The notes beneath the pieces were generated by a model that did not search any database, was not told the origin of the DNA, and saw only the letters and a program-made list of their open reading frames with translations. A stretch of DNA of 64,000 bases from the NCBI RefSeq assembly GCF_002803085.1, contig NZ_NNBJ01000004.1:62969-126968 (forward strand). Direction: 5' to 3'. The stretch's first letter is position 1; the number at the start of each line of letters is the position of its first letter. The translations under genes and the position numbers were made by a program. This document shows positions 1 through 8,451 of the stretch, piece after piece. The stretch is from Streptomyces sp. CB01201 (lineage in GTDB: Bacteria; Actinomycetota; Actinomycetes; Streptomycetales; Streptomycetaceae).

Positions 1-455
1 CATCCGACGAACACAACGACACCGCTGAACAGCTACACCGCCGCCTCTACAGCGTGATTCCAGAGGACTGGGGCGTTTACCAGACTCTCGGCGTCGCCCT
101 CCAGCAGAGCGCGGGCCTCTACGTGCCCGACCTCGTGGTCATGCCGCGATCACGCCTGAGCCAGGGGCCGGACGGGCGTACCGCTGCGGAAGACGCCGAG
201 CTCGTCGTCGAGGTCACCTCCAAGAGCAACGCCAACCATGACCGGGTGACGAAGACCCACGGCTATGCCAGGGCAGGCGTGCCGTTGTACTTGCTCCTCG
301 ACCCCTGGCACTCCGGTCGGCCGACCGCGACGCTCTACGGCGAACCGGAGCACGGCACCTATCGCGTCCTCGGCACGGTCGAATACGGCGAGAAGCTGAC
401 GCTGCCCGCGCCCTTCGACCTGGAGATCGACACCGGAAGCTTCCCGGTCGACTAG
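1..455 (+). CDS. Uma2 family (DUF820) endonuclease-like protein, 5' end outside window
   Basis: The reading frame is open from base 3, the first complete codon, to a TAG at 453-455, so the gene starts upstream of the window and about 150 C-terminal residues are visible. Seen: a PD-(D/E)XK-like core with YVPDLVV, then VVEVTSKSN, DRVTKTHGYARAG and the block VPLYLLLDP. These are the conserved blocks of Uma2/DUF820 proteins, a restriction-endonuclease-like fold abundant in cyanobacteria and Streptomyces whose cellular role is unknown. The candidate catalytic residues are the Asp of VPDL, the Glu of VVEV and the following Lys. An ATG at 54 is possible, but homology-like sequence continues upstream of it. 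A STAS gene follows after 21 bases. Confidence 0.8.
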   Translation, partial: SDEHNDTAEQLHRRLYSVIPEDWGVYQTLGVALQQSAGLYVPDLVVMPRSRLSQGPDGRTAAEDAELVVEVTSKSNANHDRVTKTHGYARAGVPLYLLLDPWHSGRPTATLYGEPEHGTYRVLGTVEYGEKLTLPAPFDLEIDTGSFPVD

Positions 456-476
456 CCCGGTCGGCTTCCGCCACCG

Positions 477-797
477 ATGAATTCCACGCCCCGCCCCGGT
501 CTCACCGTTGTGGAAGCCACCGAGCCCCCGGAGCAGCACCCTGTCCTCGTCGTCCCCGACCCCGTCACCTTTGCCGACGTCCCGCACCTGTGCGAGCGGC
601 TGCGCCGGCTCTACGGAGGCGGGGCCGCGGAGGTCGTGTGCGACCTCGCCGCGGTGACCCGGGCCGACCTCGCCGCCGTCGAGGCCGTGGCCCGGCTGCG
701 GCTCACGGCCCGGCGGGCCGGGAGACGGGTCCGTATGCGCAACGCCGGGGCCGGGCTGGTGGCGCTCCTGGAGCTGACGGGGCTGGGGGGCGAGTAG
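477..797 (+). CDS. STAS-domain protein (anti-sigma factor antagonist-like)
   Basis: A 106-residue protein with the alternating beta-alpha pattern of a STAS domain: HPVLVVPDPVTF, then VVCDLAAVTRADLAAVEA and a C-terminal helix ending LVALLELTGL. STAS proteins of this size usually bind anti-sigma kinases and are controlled by phosphorylation of a Ser after the central Asp. Here the matching segment reads TRADLAA with no Ser, so phospho-control in the classical way looks unlikely. No kinase or phosphatase partner lies next to it. It ends 42 bases from the convergent sigma-factor gene, so a functional link to that gene is possible but not shown. Confidence 0.7.
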   Translation: MNSTPRPGLTVVEATEPPEQHPVLVVPDPVTFADVPHLCERLRRLYGGGAAEVVCDLAAVTRADLAAVEAVARLRLTARRAGRRVRMRNAGAGLVALLELTGLGGE

Positions 798-839
798 GGG
801 GCGGCGCCCCCGACGGCCACCCCGGCCCCATCCCTATGC

Positions 840-1838
840 CTACGGCGTCTCCGGGTTGCCCTCCGCGTCCAGGCGGGCCGGGAGGTTGAACAGGGGGAAC
901 CAGCGGTCCGTGTCCAGGAACGAGCAGATGCCGGAGACCTTGCCCCCGCTCGTCTCGATCACCATCAGGGCCCACGGCGTGAAGCCGCCCGCCGGGTCCG
1001 GGTGGTAGTGGGCGAACGCCGGGGTGCCGTTGGCCACCGTGGGGAGCAGGCGGGAGCCCCGGCAGACCTCGCCCACGCCCAGCATCCAGCCCACGATGTC
1101 GTCGTGGCCGCGCAGCCACAGGTCGTACGGCGGCATGGACAGCGTCGCGTCCTCGTGGAGCAGGGCGGTCAGGGCCGTCATGTCGTAGCCCTCGAAGGCC
1201 GCCACGTACCGCTCCAGGAGCTTCTGCTGCTCCTCGTCCAGCGGGTCCGCCGCGTCCGACTGCTTCGGCTCCGACTCGGCCAGCGTCGAACGGGCGCGCT
1301 GGAGCGCCGAGTTGACCGATGCCACGCTCGTGTCGAGCAGCTCGGCGACCTCCGCCGCCTTCCAGGCGAGCACCTCGCGCAGGATCAGCACCGCGCGCTG
1401 CTTGGGCGGCAGGTGCTGGAGCGCCGCGACGAAGGCGAGCCGCACCGACTCCCGGGCGAGCGCGGCCTCCGCCGGGTCCTCGATGGTGGGCAGCACCCGA
1501 CCGTCCGGCACCGGCTCCAGCCAGGTCACCTCCGGGCGGGAGTTCAGCTGGGCGTTGGCCACCGGCGTGGCCGCCGTCAGGTCCATGGGGCGGGCCCGTT
1601 TGTTGCCCGCGGTCAGCATGTCCAGACAGACGTTGGTCGCGATGCGGTACAGCCACGAGCGCAGCGAGGAGCGGCCCTCGAACTTGTCGATGCTGCGCCA
1701 CGCCCGCACCAGCGTGTCCTGCACCGCGTCCTCCGCCTCGAAGGCCGAGCCGAGCATCCGGTAGCAGTACCCCGTCAGCTCTCTTCGGTGTTCTTCGAGG
1801 CGTACGTCCAGATCCGCCGCCGCTGCCAGATCACTCAT
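840..1838 (-). CDS. ECF sigma factor with C-terminal SnoaL-like domain (SigG/SigX5 type)
   Basis: A 332-residue sigma factor. Region 2 is at about residues 13-80 (GYCYRMLGSAFEAEDAVQDT, SWLYRIATNVCLD) and region 4 at about 132-187 (LPPKQRAVLILREVLAWKAA, SVASVNSALQRAR). A C-terminal SnoaL-like domain follows from about 205 to 320 (YVAAFEGYDMTALTALLHED). This architecture is that of the large ECF groups with a fused SnoaL module, which in related proteins modulates sigma activity in place of a separate anti-sigma factor. No anti-sigma gene is adjacent, which fits. The start is set at ATG 1838 (MSDLAA); the frame stays open 12 codons further upstream, but the family normally begins here. Confidence 0.85.
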   Translation of the reverse strand: MSDLAAAADLDVRLEEHRRELTGYCYRMLGSAFEAEDAVQDTLVRAWRSIDKFEGRSSLRSWLYRIATNVCLDMLTAGNKRARPMDLTAATPVANAQLNSRPEVTWLEPVPDGRVLPTIEDPAEAALARESVRLAFVAALQHLPPKQRAVLILREVLAWKAAEVAELLDTSVASVNSALQRARSTLAESEPKQSDAADPLDEEQQKLLERYVAAFEGYDMTALTALLHEDATLSMPPYDLWLRGHDDIVGWMLGVGEVCRGSRLLPTVANGTPAFAHYHPDPAGGFTPWALMVIETSGGKVSGICSFLDTDRWFPLFNLPARLDAEGNPETP

Positions 1839-1929
1839 CGGTCCACCCCGCGTCGTGCCGTGTAATGCCAGCACTTCGGAAGCTACCCGACCCCACTGAC
1901 AATCGCGCGTGAACCGAAGAACGCGCAGG

Positions 1930-3213
1930 TCAGTGACGGGCGTGCGCCAGGTGAAGACGGTGGGTGCGGCGCTCGGCGCGGGCCGCGTGCGAGCCGTACA
2001 GGGTCACCGAGACGACGCCGAGGACCGCGAGGACGCCGAGCAGCACCGTGGCCGGCCAGCCGCCCGCATGGAAGGCGACCGCGCCGAGCGTGCCGCCCGC
2101 GCTGGAGCCCAGGTAGTACGCGGACTGGTAGAGCGCCGAGGCCTGGGCGCGGCCGTGCTTGGCGGTGTGGCTCACCGAGGAGGAGGCGACCGCGTGGCCC
2201 GCGAAGAAGCCCGCGGTGATCAGGACCAGGCCGGCCAGGATCGCGGGGAGCGAGGACGCGAGCGACAGCAGCAGGCCCGCCGCGGTCGTGGACACCGCCA
2301 GGTACAGGGCGCCGCGCCGGCCCACCCGGGCCACCAGCTTGCCGGCCGCGGCGGAGGACACCGTGCCGACCAGGTAGACCAGGAAGATCGAGCCGATCAG
2401 ACCCTGCGGCAGGTTGAACGGGGCCGCGGTGAGGCGGTAGCCGATCACCGTGTAGACCGCGCCGAACACCGTCATGAACAGCGCGCCGATCGCGTACAGC
2501 CGGACCAGGAGCGGGTCGGCGAGGTGGCCGCGCACCGTGCGGGCCAGGGCGCGCGGGTTCAGCGAACCCGGCGTGAAATGACGGGCCTTGGGGAGGAGGA
2601 GACGGAACGCCACCGCGCACAGGGCGGCCAGCGCGCCCACCGCGAGCAGCGCCGCGCGCCAGCCCCAGGCCTGCGCGACCCAGCCGGTCAGGATGCGCCC
2701 GCTCATGCCGCCGATGGAGTTGCCCGCGACGAACAGGCCGATCGCCGCGACCAGCGCCTTCGGCTTCACTTCCTCCGCCAGGTACGCCATCGCCGAGGCC
2801 GGAAGCCCCGCGATCGCCGCACCCTGCACCGCGCGCAGCGCCACCAGCCAGCCCACGTTCGGCGCGAACGGGACGAGCAGGCCCACCGCCACCGCGACGG
2901 CCAGCGACACCGTCATCATCCGGGTCCGGCCGAACCGCTCGGACAGCGCGCTCAGCGGCAGCACGAACAGGGCGAGCGCGCCGGTCGCCGCCGACACCGT
3001 CCAGCTGGCCGCGCTCGCCGTGGCCCCGAGGTCCGCGGAGATCAGCGGCAGCAGGGCCTGGGTGGAGTAGAGGAGGGCGAAGGTGGCGACACCGGCGGCG
3101 AAGAGCGCGAAGCTCATCCGGCGGTAGCCGGCGGCGCCGGGGGTGAGCTGGAGCGGGGACGACAAGGGGGAGGCGGCCATGGTGGTGGACGCCCCGGTAC
3201 TGGCGGGAGGCAT
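1930..3213 (-). CDS. MFS transporter (YnfM-like)
   Basis: A 427-residue integral membrane protein with about 12 hydrophobic segments and the major-facilitator signature in the loop after TM2 (LSERFGRTRMM, matching the GxxxDRxGRR-type motif). The second half repeats the pattern (GKLVARVGRRG). This size and layout fit a proton-driven exporter of the YnfM/AraJ group; the substrate cannot be read from the sequence. An internal ATG at residue 12 (3180) is an alternative start. It is transcribed divergently from a LysR regulator gene less than 100 bases away, the classical arrangement for a transporter controlled by that regulator. Confidence 0.85.
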   Translation of the reverse strand: MPPASTGASTTMAASPLSSPLQLTPGAAGYRRMSFALFAAGVATFALLYSTQALLPLISADLGATASAASWTVSAATGALALFVLPLSALSERFGRTRMMTVSLAVAVAVGLLVPFAPNVGWLVALRAVQGAAIAGLPASAMAYLAEEVKPKALVAAIGLFVAGNSIGGMSGRILTGWVAQAWGWRAALLAVGALAALCAVAFRLLLPKARHFTPGSLNPRALARTVRGHLADPLLVRLYAIGALFMTVFGAVYTVIGYRLTAAPFNLPQGLIGSIFLVYLVGTVSSAAAGKLVARVGRRGALYLAVSTTAAGLLLSLASSLPAILAGLVLITAGFFAGHAVASSSVSHTAKHGRAQASALYQSAYYLGSSAGGTLGAVAFHAGGWPATVLLGVLAVLGVVSVTLYGSHAARAERRTHRLHLAHARH

Positions 3214-3240
3214 ACGACGACCGTAGGCCCGGCACGTTTA

Positions 3241-3253
3241 TGCGTCCAATGCA
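3241..3253. promoter_or_regulatory. candidate LysR-type T-N11-A box between MFS and LysR genes
   Basis: TGCGTCCAATGCA fits T-N11-A with partly symmetric ends and lies between the divergent transporter and LysR genes, where such regulators usually bind. The match is short and could be chance. Confidence 0.3.
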
Positions 3254-3305
3254 CAGATGGGGGACAATCGATCCACTCCTGCATCAGCAAAGGTCAGAGG
3301 CGCGC

Positions 3306-4229
3306 GTGTCATTGAACAGTTACGAAGAAGACATGGCGATGGCATTGGCGCCGCGCCTCGCCTACTTCGCCGGGGTGGCCCGGCACGAGCACGTCACGCG
3401 CGCCGCCCATGAGCTCGGAGTGCCCCAGTCGACCCTGTCACGCGCGATGGTCCGCCTCGAAGAGGATCTCGGCGTCGCCCTGTTCGCGCGCAAGGGCCGT
3501 ACCGTCTCGCTGACCGCCGCGGGCCGCACCTTCCTGGGTTCCGCCGAGCGGGCGCTCGCGGAGGTCGGCCGGGCCGCCGATTCGGTGCGCGCGGACGCCG
3601 ACCCGGCGGCCGGCAAGGTCGCCTTCGGCTTTCTGCACACCATGGGCTCCGAGACCGTGCCGGGCCTCATCCGCGCCTTCCGGGTCGACCACCCCCGCAT
3701 CCGCTTCACCCTCGTGCAGAACTACGGCGAGGCCATGATCGAGCGGCTGCGGGCCGGCGAGCTCGACCTGTGCCTGACCTCGCCCGTGCCGGACGCACCC
3801 GACCTCGCGGCCCGGCGCCTGGACGAGCAGCGGCTGCGCCTGGTGGTGCCCGACGACCACCGGCTGGCGGGCCGCAAGCGGGTGCGGCTCGCGGAGGCAG
3901 CCGACGAGGCCTTCGTGACGCTGGAGCCCGGCTACGGGCTGCGCCGCATCACCGACGACCTGTGCGCCGAGGCCGGGTTCGCCCCGCGCATCGCCTTCGA
4001 GGGCGAGGAGGCCGAGACGCTGCGCGGTCTGGTAGCGGCCGGGCTCGGTGTCGCGCTGCTGCCGCCGCCCGCGGTCGCCCGACCGGGGGTCGTCGAGCTG
4101 ACCGTCACCGCCCCGCGCGCGGTGCGCGAGATCGGCGTCGCCTGGCTCGACGGCCACCCGGACACCCCGCCGGTGGCCGCCTTCAAGGCCTTCCTGCTGT
4201 CCCGGCGGGGAAAGCTGATCCCCCAGTAG
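3306..4229 (+). CDS. LysR family transcriptional regulator
   Basis: A 307-residue regulator. The N-terminal winged helix-turn-helix is at about residues 15-72 (ARHEHVTRAAHELGVPQSTL, then RAMVRLEEDLGVALFARKG), followed by a LysR substrate-binding domain (GFLHTMGSETVPGLIRAF, LRAGELDLCL, GLVAAGLGVALLP). GTG 3306 is chosen because it leaves a normal divergent control region of about 90 bases; ATG 3240 would lie only 26 bases from the divergent MFS gene. The last part is typical of the effector-binding fold. The likely target is the adjacent MFS exporter plus itself; the ligand is unknown. Confidence 0.85.
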   Translation: MSLNSYEEDMAMALAPRLAYFAGVARHEHVTRAAHELGVPQSTLSRAMVRLEEDLGVALFARKGRTVSLTAAGRTFLGSAERALAEVGRAADSVRADADPAAGKVAFGFLHTMGSETVPGLIRAFRVDHPRIRFTLVQNYGEAMIERLRAGELDLCLTSPVPDAPDLAARRLDEQRLRLVVPDDHRLAGRKRVRLAEAADEAFVTLEPGYGLRRITDDLCAEAGFAPRIAFEGEEAETLRGLVAAGLGVALLPPPAVARPGVVELTVTAPRAVREIGVAWLDGHPDTPPVAAFKAFLLSRRGKLIPQ

Positions 4230-4250
4230 CCGCGCCGATCCGCAACTCCC

Positions 4251-5015
4251 TTACGGATGAAGGGACTTGCCGAACCCGGCGGCCAGTGGCATGCGCAGCC
4301 CCAGTGGCGGCGGCGCGGCGAGAGCGTCGGTGACCGGCCGTGCGTACGGGCGTGAGAACAGGGTGCCGAAGACGAAGTCGACCGCCAGCGCGTGGACTTC
4401 GGGCCGGTGCTGGCGCAGCGCGTGGCCGTCGGAGTGCACCTCGAAGCGGCAGGTGTCCCGGTTCGCCTTCTTGGCGCGCTCGGCGAGCCGGTAGGACAGC
4501 TCCGGGTCGCTGCGCGAGTCATTGGTGCCGTGCACGATCATCACGCGCCGGCCCACCAGCTGCTTCACCGGCTCCGGGTCGGCCGCCACGTCGTCCTCGG
4601 GGATCCAAGGGGCCAGCGCCAGAACGGAGTTGACGGCCGGATGGCCCGCCGCCCGTAAGGCGGCCCGGCCGCCCATGCCGTGCCCCGCGAGGCACACCGG
4701 GACGTCTCCGTAGCGCCGTACCACCTCGTCCGCGGCCCACTCGGCGTCCGTGGCGAGCCGTGCGTCGCCGCCGTTCCAGCCCTGGCCCCGGTAGCGCACG
4801 ACGTGGGCCACCAGGCCATCCTTTCGGCCGTCCCTGGCCAGTCTGCGGGCCAGCGGCAGTGCGGCCGCGTACGCGAGTGGGGAGGGCCGGCGTGCCGAGA
4901 CGGGATCGCCGTCCGGCAGCACGAGGACCACACCGCTGACTGTCGCGCCGGCGCCGGTCGCGCCGACGGCCCGTCCCAGCCGGGCAGCAGGCAGGGGAAT
5001 CGCTTGCTGTGCCAT
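4251..5015 (-). CDS. alpha/beta-hydrolase fold protein without nucleophile serine
   Basis: A 254-residue protein with an alpha/beta-hydrolase layout: an early strand (VSGVVLVLPDG), the nucleophile-elbow segment VCLAGHGMGGRAAL, a later strand VMIVHGTNDSRSDPE that usually carries the acid, and SDGHAL that usually carries the histidine. The elbow reads G-H-G-M-G, so the catalytic Ser of GxSxG is Gly; I checked this at the base level on the minus strand. The protein is therefore probably not a classical hydrolase and may be a binding or pseudo-enzyme form. It is divergent from adenosine deaminase with a 114-base gap that holds the nucleoside operator. Confidence 0.75.
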   Translation of the reverse strand: MAQQAIPLPAARLGRAVGATGAGATVSGVVLVLPDGDPVSARRPSPLAYAAALPLARRLARDGRKDGLVAHVVRYRGQGWNGGDARLATDAEWAADEVVRRYGDVPVCLAGHGMGGRAALRAAGHPAVNSVLALAPWIPEDDVAADPEPVKQLVGRRVMIVHGTNDSRSDPELSYRLAERAKKANRDTCRFEVHSDGHALRQHRPEVHALAVDFVFGTLFSRPYARPVTDALAAPPPLGLRMPLAAGFGKSLHP

Positions 5016-5094
5016 GGCAGAACAGTCTCAGAAGCCGGGGTGTACGCCACCCGTCCGCACGGTCACTGTTACGTATCGACGGCCCGCGGAAGCC

Positions 5095-5129
5095 GGGCGA
5101 TCTACGCGCGTAGGGGCTAGAGTGCGCAG
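5095..5129 (+). promoter_or_regulatory. add promoter with palindromic operator and leaderless start
   Basis: The -10 hexamer TAGAGT (5118-5123) ends 6 bases before the ATG at 5130, so the transcript is predicted to start at or next to the start codon. The perfect palindrome CTACGCGCGTAG (5102-5113) fills most of the space where the -35/-10 spacer would be, so a bound protein should block RNA polymerase. The same palindrome occurs at 16912 and 23562 before two other nucleoside-catabolic operons. Confidence 0.65.
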
Positions 5130-6284
5130 ATGACGAGCCAGACCGCATCCGTACCCAGCCCGGATCAGATCAGCCGTGCCCCGAAGGTGCTGCTCCACGA
5201 CCACCTAGACGGGGGTCTGCGTCCCGGGACCATCATCGACATCGCCCGCGAGACGGGATACACGGGTCTGCCCGAGACCGAGGCCGACAAGCTCGGCGTC
5301 TGGTTCCGCGAGGCCGCCGACTCGGGCTCCCTGGAACGGTACTTGGAGACGTTCGCGCACACCTGTGCCGTCATGCAGACCCGGGACGCGCTGTTCCGCG
5401 TCGCCGCCGAATGCGCCGAGGACCTCGCCGAGGACGGCGTCGTCTACGCCGAGGTGCGGTACGCGCCGGAGCAGCACCTGGAGCAGGGCCTCACCCTCGA
5501 AGAGGTCGTCGAGGCGGTCAACGAGGGCTTCCGCGAAGGCGAACGCCGGGCCAGGGCCAACGGCCACCGCATCCGGGTGGGCGCGCTGCTCACCGCGATG
5601 CGGCACGCGGCCCGCGCCCTGGAGATCGCCGAACTCGCCAACGCCTACCGGGACTCGGGCGTCGTCGGCTTCGACATCGCGGGTGCCGAGGCGGGCTTCC
5701 CGCCCACCCGTCACCTCGACGCCTTCGAGTACCTCAAGCGCGAGAACAACCACTTCACCATCCACGCCGGCGAGGCCTTCGGCCTGCCGTCGATCTGGCA
5801 GGCGCTCCAGTGGTGCGGTGCCGACCGGCTCGGACACGGGGTGCGGATCATCGACGACATCGAGGTCGCCGAGGACGGCAGCGTGAAGCTCGGCCGGCTC
5901 GCCTCGTACGTGCGCGACAAGCGGATCCCGCTGGAGATGTGCCCGACCTCCAACCTCCAGACCGGCGCCGCCACCTCCTACGAGGACCACCCCATCGGGC
6001 TGTTGCGCAAGCTCCACTTCAGGGCCACGGTGAATACCGACAACCGGTTGATGTCGGGCACCAGCATGAGTCAGGAATTCGAGCACCTGACGAAATCCTT
6101 CGGCTACACACTGGAAGACATGCAGTGGTTCACGGTCAATGCGATGAAATCAGCATTCATTCCTTTCGACGAACGACTGGCCATGATCAATGACGTGATC
6201 AAGCCCGGTTATGCCGAGTTGAAATCCGAATGGCTGTTCCAGCAGACCGCTACGACCAGCGGTTCTGCGAAGGCGAGCAACTGA
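5130..6284 (+). CDS. add: adenosine deaminase
   Basis: A 384-residue metal-dependent amidohydrolase of the adenosine deaminase family, converting (deoxy)adenosine to (deoxy)inosine and ammonia in the cytoplasm. Visible landmarks are the metal-binding start (LLHDHLDGG), the catalytic His-Ala-Gly-Glu block ([10 protein letters not shown]), [11 protein letters not shown], and the late [10 protein letters not shown] in the place of the usual S/TDDP metal-Asp motif. Full family length. It stands alone on the plus strand and carries the same 12-bp operator as the deoC and phosphorylase operons, so it probably feeds inosine to the phosphorylase at 22623-23447. A terminator follows the stop. Confidence 0.95.
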   Translation: MTSQTASVPSPDQISRAPKVLLHDHLDGGLRPGTIIDIARETGYTGLPETEADKLGVWFREAADSGSLERYLETFAHTCAVMQTRDALFRVAAECAEDLAEDGVVYAEVRYAPEQHLEQGLTLEEVVEAVNEGFREGERRARANGHRIRVGALLTAMRHAARALEIAELANAYRDSGVVGFDIAGAEAGFPPTRHLDAFEYLKRENNHFTIHAGEAFGLPSIWQALQWCGADRLGHGVRIIDDIEVAEDGSVKLGRLASYVRDKRIPLEMCPTSNLQTGAATSYEDHPIGLLRKLHFRATVNTDNRLMSGTSMSQEFEHLTKSFGYTLEDMQWFTVNAMKSAFIPFDERLAMINDVIKPGYAELKSEWLFQQTATTSGSAKASN

Positions 6285-6298
6285 TCGTAGGAATAGGG

Positions 6299-6330
6299 AA
6301 GCGGCCGGGAGTGTGAACTCGCGGCCGCTT
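6299..6330 (+). terminator. terminator after add
   Basis: The arms AAGCGGCCG and CGGCCGCTT pair perfectly over 9 bp around a 14-base loop, 14 bases after the add stop codon. Confidence 0.6.
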
Positions 6331-6409
6331 TCACATGTTTGCGGCCCGGGTGGTCCGCTGGCTACCTTGGCGAGCCGCTCACCTTTCCCTCCCCAAGGAC
6401 GAATTTCTG

Positions 6410-6715
6410 ATGAAGCAGTCTGCCAAGACGCTCGGTGTCGTTGCCCTCGGTGCCGCCTTCGCCGCCGCTGCCGCCGGGACGGCCTCCGCCGTCCCCTCGG
6501 CAGCGGCCCTGGGCGCGCTGTCGACCGTGACCGCGGGCACCCCGCTCGGCACCGCACAGAAGGTGCTGCCCGCGGCCTCGCCCGAGGCGCTGGCGGGCGG
6601 ACAGAAGAAGACGTCCGGCGACCCGGTGGGCAGCCTGCTCGGCGGTCTGCCCACCGACTCGCTGCCGACCGGCCCGGTGGCGAGCAACCTGACGAGCGGC
6701 GGCCTCACCGGCTGA
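6410..6715 (+). CDS. small secreted Ala/Gly-rich protein, function unknown
   Basis: A 101-residue protein with a clear Sec signal peptide: MKQSAKTLG, a hydrophobic Ala-rich core, and a likely AxA cleavage after TASA near residue 28. The mature part is low complexity (Ala, Gly, Pro, Ser, Thr) with LLGGLPTDSLPTG. The start ATG 6410 has an AAGGA ribosome site 10 bases upstream. Similar small secreted proteins are common in Streptomyces, and another of the same style is at 13136-13540. No catalytic motif is visible; a cell-surface or envelope role is only a guess. Confidence 0.7.
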   Translation: MKQSAKTLGVVALGAAFAAAAAGTASAVPSAAALGALSTVTAGTPLGTAQKVLPAASPEALAGGQKKTSGDPVGSLLGGLPTDSLPTGPVASNLTSGGLTG

Positions 6716-6729
6716 CCCCCGCACCCCGT

Positions 6730-6774
6730 CCCGTCGGGGCGCACACCCGTGAGCCGGGTGTGCGCCCCGACGGG
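6730..6774. terminator. strong 20-bp stem terminator
   Basis: Two 20-base arms (6730-6749 and 6755-6774) pair perfectly around a 5-base loop. It ends transcription of the secreted-protein gene just before the next promoter. Confidence 0.8.
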
Positions 6775-6793
6775 TGTGAGTAGGGTCTGGATC

Positions 6794-7480
6794 ATGCGCC
6801 CGAAGGCGGCCGCCCGAGCGGCGGTGCTCACCGCGACCGCGCTGCTCGCCGCCGCCTGCGCCGGACCGCCGGACGGGTCGGCCGAATCGGTGAGCACCCG
6901 GACGCCGACCGCACTGGAACGGGCCGCCCTCACCGCGGACGACGTACCCGGCTACGAGATCTCCGGCGCGCCCTCGCCCGGTGAGACCCGAAACGCCCCG
7001 CGGGCCGACCGCGCGGACTGTGCGCCGCTGGCCGAGGTGATGGGCACGGCCCCCGACGACCGGGCTCGTGCGACCGTGAGCCGGGGTCTGGGCTCGCGTC
7101 GTTCGCCCGGCCTCGCGGTGTCGGCCTCGCTGTCCGCGTACTCCGCAGCCGATGCCCGGCGCCTGATGGACGGGCTCAGGACGGCCCTGGCCCGCTGCGG
7201 TGCCGGGTTCGGCACGGTCCTCGACGGCCGCGGGGCCGTCTACCGGGACGTGCGCGCGGTGACGTACGAGGTGGCGGGCGACGCGTCGGTCAGCTGGACG
7301 GCCTCCGTGTTCGCGCAGGGCGCGCCCGCCCCCGTGCACATCCTTGTGGTGCGGCAGGGCGCCACCATCGTGCGCTTCATGGCGATCGACCTGTCCGGCC
7401 GGGCACCGGCGGCCGCCTCCGTGCCGCACGACATCGCCGACCGGCAGCTGGCCAAGCTGATCCGGACCGTCGGGGACTGA
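6794..7480 (+). CDS. lipoprotein, function unknown
   Basis: A 228-residue predicted lipoprotein. The signal peptide (MRPKAAARAAVLTATALLAA) ends in a lipobox AAAC, with the lipidated Cys at about residue 23. The mature part has PTALERAALTADDVPGYEI near its start and a compact domain with VSASLSAYSAADARRLMDGL and a strand pattern near the end. It resembles PknH-sensor-like or DUF-type lipoproteins in outline, but I see no defining motif. The -10 TAGGGT at 6781-6786 lies 7 bases before the ATG, suggesting a leaderless message. It ends 12 bases from the convergent PspC gene. Confidence 0.75.
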   Translation: MRPKAAARAAVLTATALLAAACAGPPDGSAESVSTRTPTALERAALTADDVPGYEISGAPSPGETRNAPRADRADCAPLAEVMGTAPDDRARATVSRGLGSRRSPGLAVSASLSAYSAADARRLMDGLRTALARCGAGFGTVLDGRGAVYRDVRAVTYEVAGDASVSWTASVFAQGAPAPVHILVVRQGATIVRFMAIDLSGRAPAAASVPHDIADRQLAKLIRTVGD

Positions 7481-7492
7481 CCGCTCACGCGG

Positions 7493-7696
7493 TCACCAGG
7501 CGGCGCGCGGGGACTTCTCGGCAGGGATCAGGGCCCACATCGCCAGGTAGATGACGAACTGCGGTCCCGGCAGCAGGCACGAGACGAGGAAGATCAACCG
7601 CATCGTGGTCGCGGAGGTGCCGAAGCGCCGGGCCAGCGCTGCGCACACCCCGCCGATCCGGCGGCCTTCGGTCGGGCGGACAAGAGGGGCGCTCAT
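7493..7696 (-). CDS. PspC-domain membrane protein
   Basis: A 67-residue protein that is essentially one PspC domain: the cytoplasmic start GRRIGGVCAALARRFG is followed by a hydrophobic segment (LIFLVSCLLPGPQFVIYLAM) and a short tail. PspC domains act in envelope-stress sensing and as N-terminal modules of stress sensors. The start ATG 7696 has a good GAAGGAG site upstream. It is transcribed in the same direction as the VanZ gene, 94 bases downstream of it. Confidence 0.85.
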   Translation of the reverse strand: MSAPLVRPTEGRRIGGVCAALARRFGTSATTMRLIFLVSCLLPGPQFVIYLAMWALIPAEKSPRAAW

Positions 7697-7790
7697 GACG
7701 GCTCCTTCGGAGCTGGAGTGCGGGAGCCGCTCTGACCGGCTCCCTTGCGATGTCTCCATGCTCCCGGCCGGAGCCCGCCGGGGCGTCGGA

Positions 7791-8342
7791 CTAGGGGGCC
7801 ATCCCAACCCTGGGAATTGTCGGGGTTCGTCCCTGAGCCGTCTCCTCCCGGAGGACGGGTTCGGGGTGCTCGCGCTGGTTCCTGCGGCGGAGATTGCGCC
7901 GCCCGGCCGGTACCACCGCGAGATGGGCGAGGGCGACGCCGGCGGTGTTCAGGAGCAGCGAGTCGACATCGGGGACCTGGCCCGGCACGGCCGTCTGCAA
8001 CAGCGTGATGCCGAGCGAGATCAGCGCCCCGGCGAGCACCGTGCGGACCAGGGAGGCCAGCGGAGAGACCCGGAGGCGGCCGCCCACCATCGGAAGCAGC
8101 ACCCCCAGCGGGGCGAGCAGCAGCAGGCCCTCGCCGATCTGGTGCGCGGCCTGCAACGGGCCGAGCGCGAGGTCGGCCTTGATGCCGGCGAACGGCGTCA
8201 GATTGGTGGCCGTCACCCACAACACGTCCCGTGGCCGCAGCGAGGTCCACGCCACGAGCAGCAGATGCGCGAGGAGGAGGACGCCGCCCGCGATGCGGAC
8301 CCGGATGACGGCGCTGCCGTCTTGACATTGACGCTGCTGCAC
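7791..8342 (-). CDS. VanZ family membrane protein
   Basis: A 183-residue membrane protein with four hydrophobic segments and the VanZ pattern: the first strand with SLRP, NLTPFAGI, GEGLLLLAPLGVLLP and the motif VPGQVPDVDSLLLNTAGVAL. VanZ-like proteins are linked to glycopeptide (teicoplanin) tolerance in enterococci; the function of the many Streptomyces copies is unknown. GTG 8342 is chosen for the GGGGGG run just upstream; the open frame extends to 8483 but that stretch looks noncoding. It sits downstream of the afsQ operon terminator. Confidence 0.75.
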   Translation of the reverse strand: MQQRQCQDGSAVIRVRIAGGVLLLAHLLLVAWTSLRPRDVLWVTATNLTPFAGIKADLALGPLQAAHQIGEGLLLLAPLGVLLPMVGGRLRVSPLASLVRTVLAGALISLGITLLQTAVPGQVPDVDSLLLNTAGVALAHLAVVPAGRRNLRRRNQREHPEPVLREETAQGRTPTIPRVGMAP

Positions 8343-8417
8343 GCCCCCCAAGACGCCGACCGCGACGGGAACGGTTCCGCCGCGGCCGAGTGATTCGGTG
8401 CACCCGGGCCGGCCCGC

Positions 8418-8437
8418 CCCGGGCCGAAGGGCCCGGG
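8418..8437 (-). terminator. terminator after the afsQ operon
   Basis: CCCGGGCC and GGCCCGGG form an 8-bp perfect stem with a four-base GAAG loop, 14 bases past the lipoprotein stop codon on the minus strand. Confidence 0.5.
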
Positions 8438-8451
8438 CCCGCGGGACGGCC

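Noticed and set aside
1909..3315. Long plus-strand frame opposite the MFS gene
   Set aside because: Antisense to a clear MFS transporter; the translation is Arg/Gly/Gln-rich without any motif.
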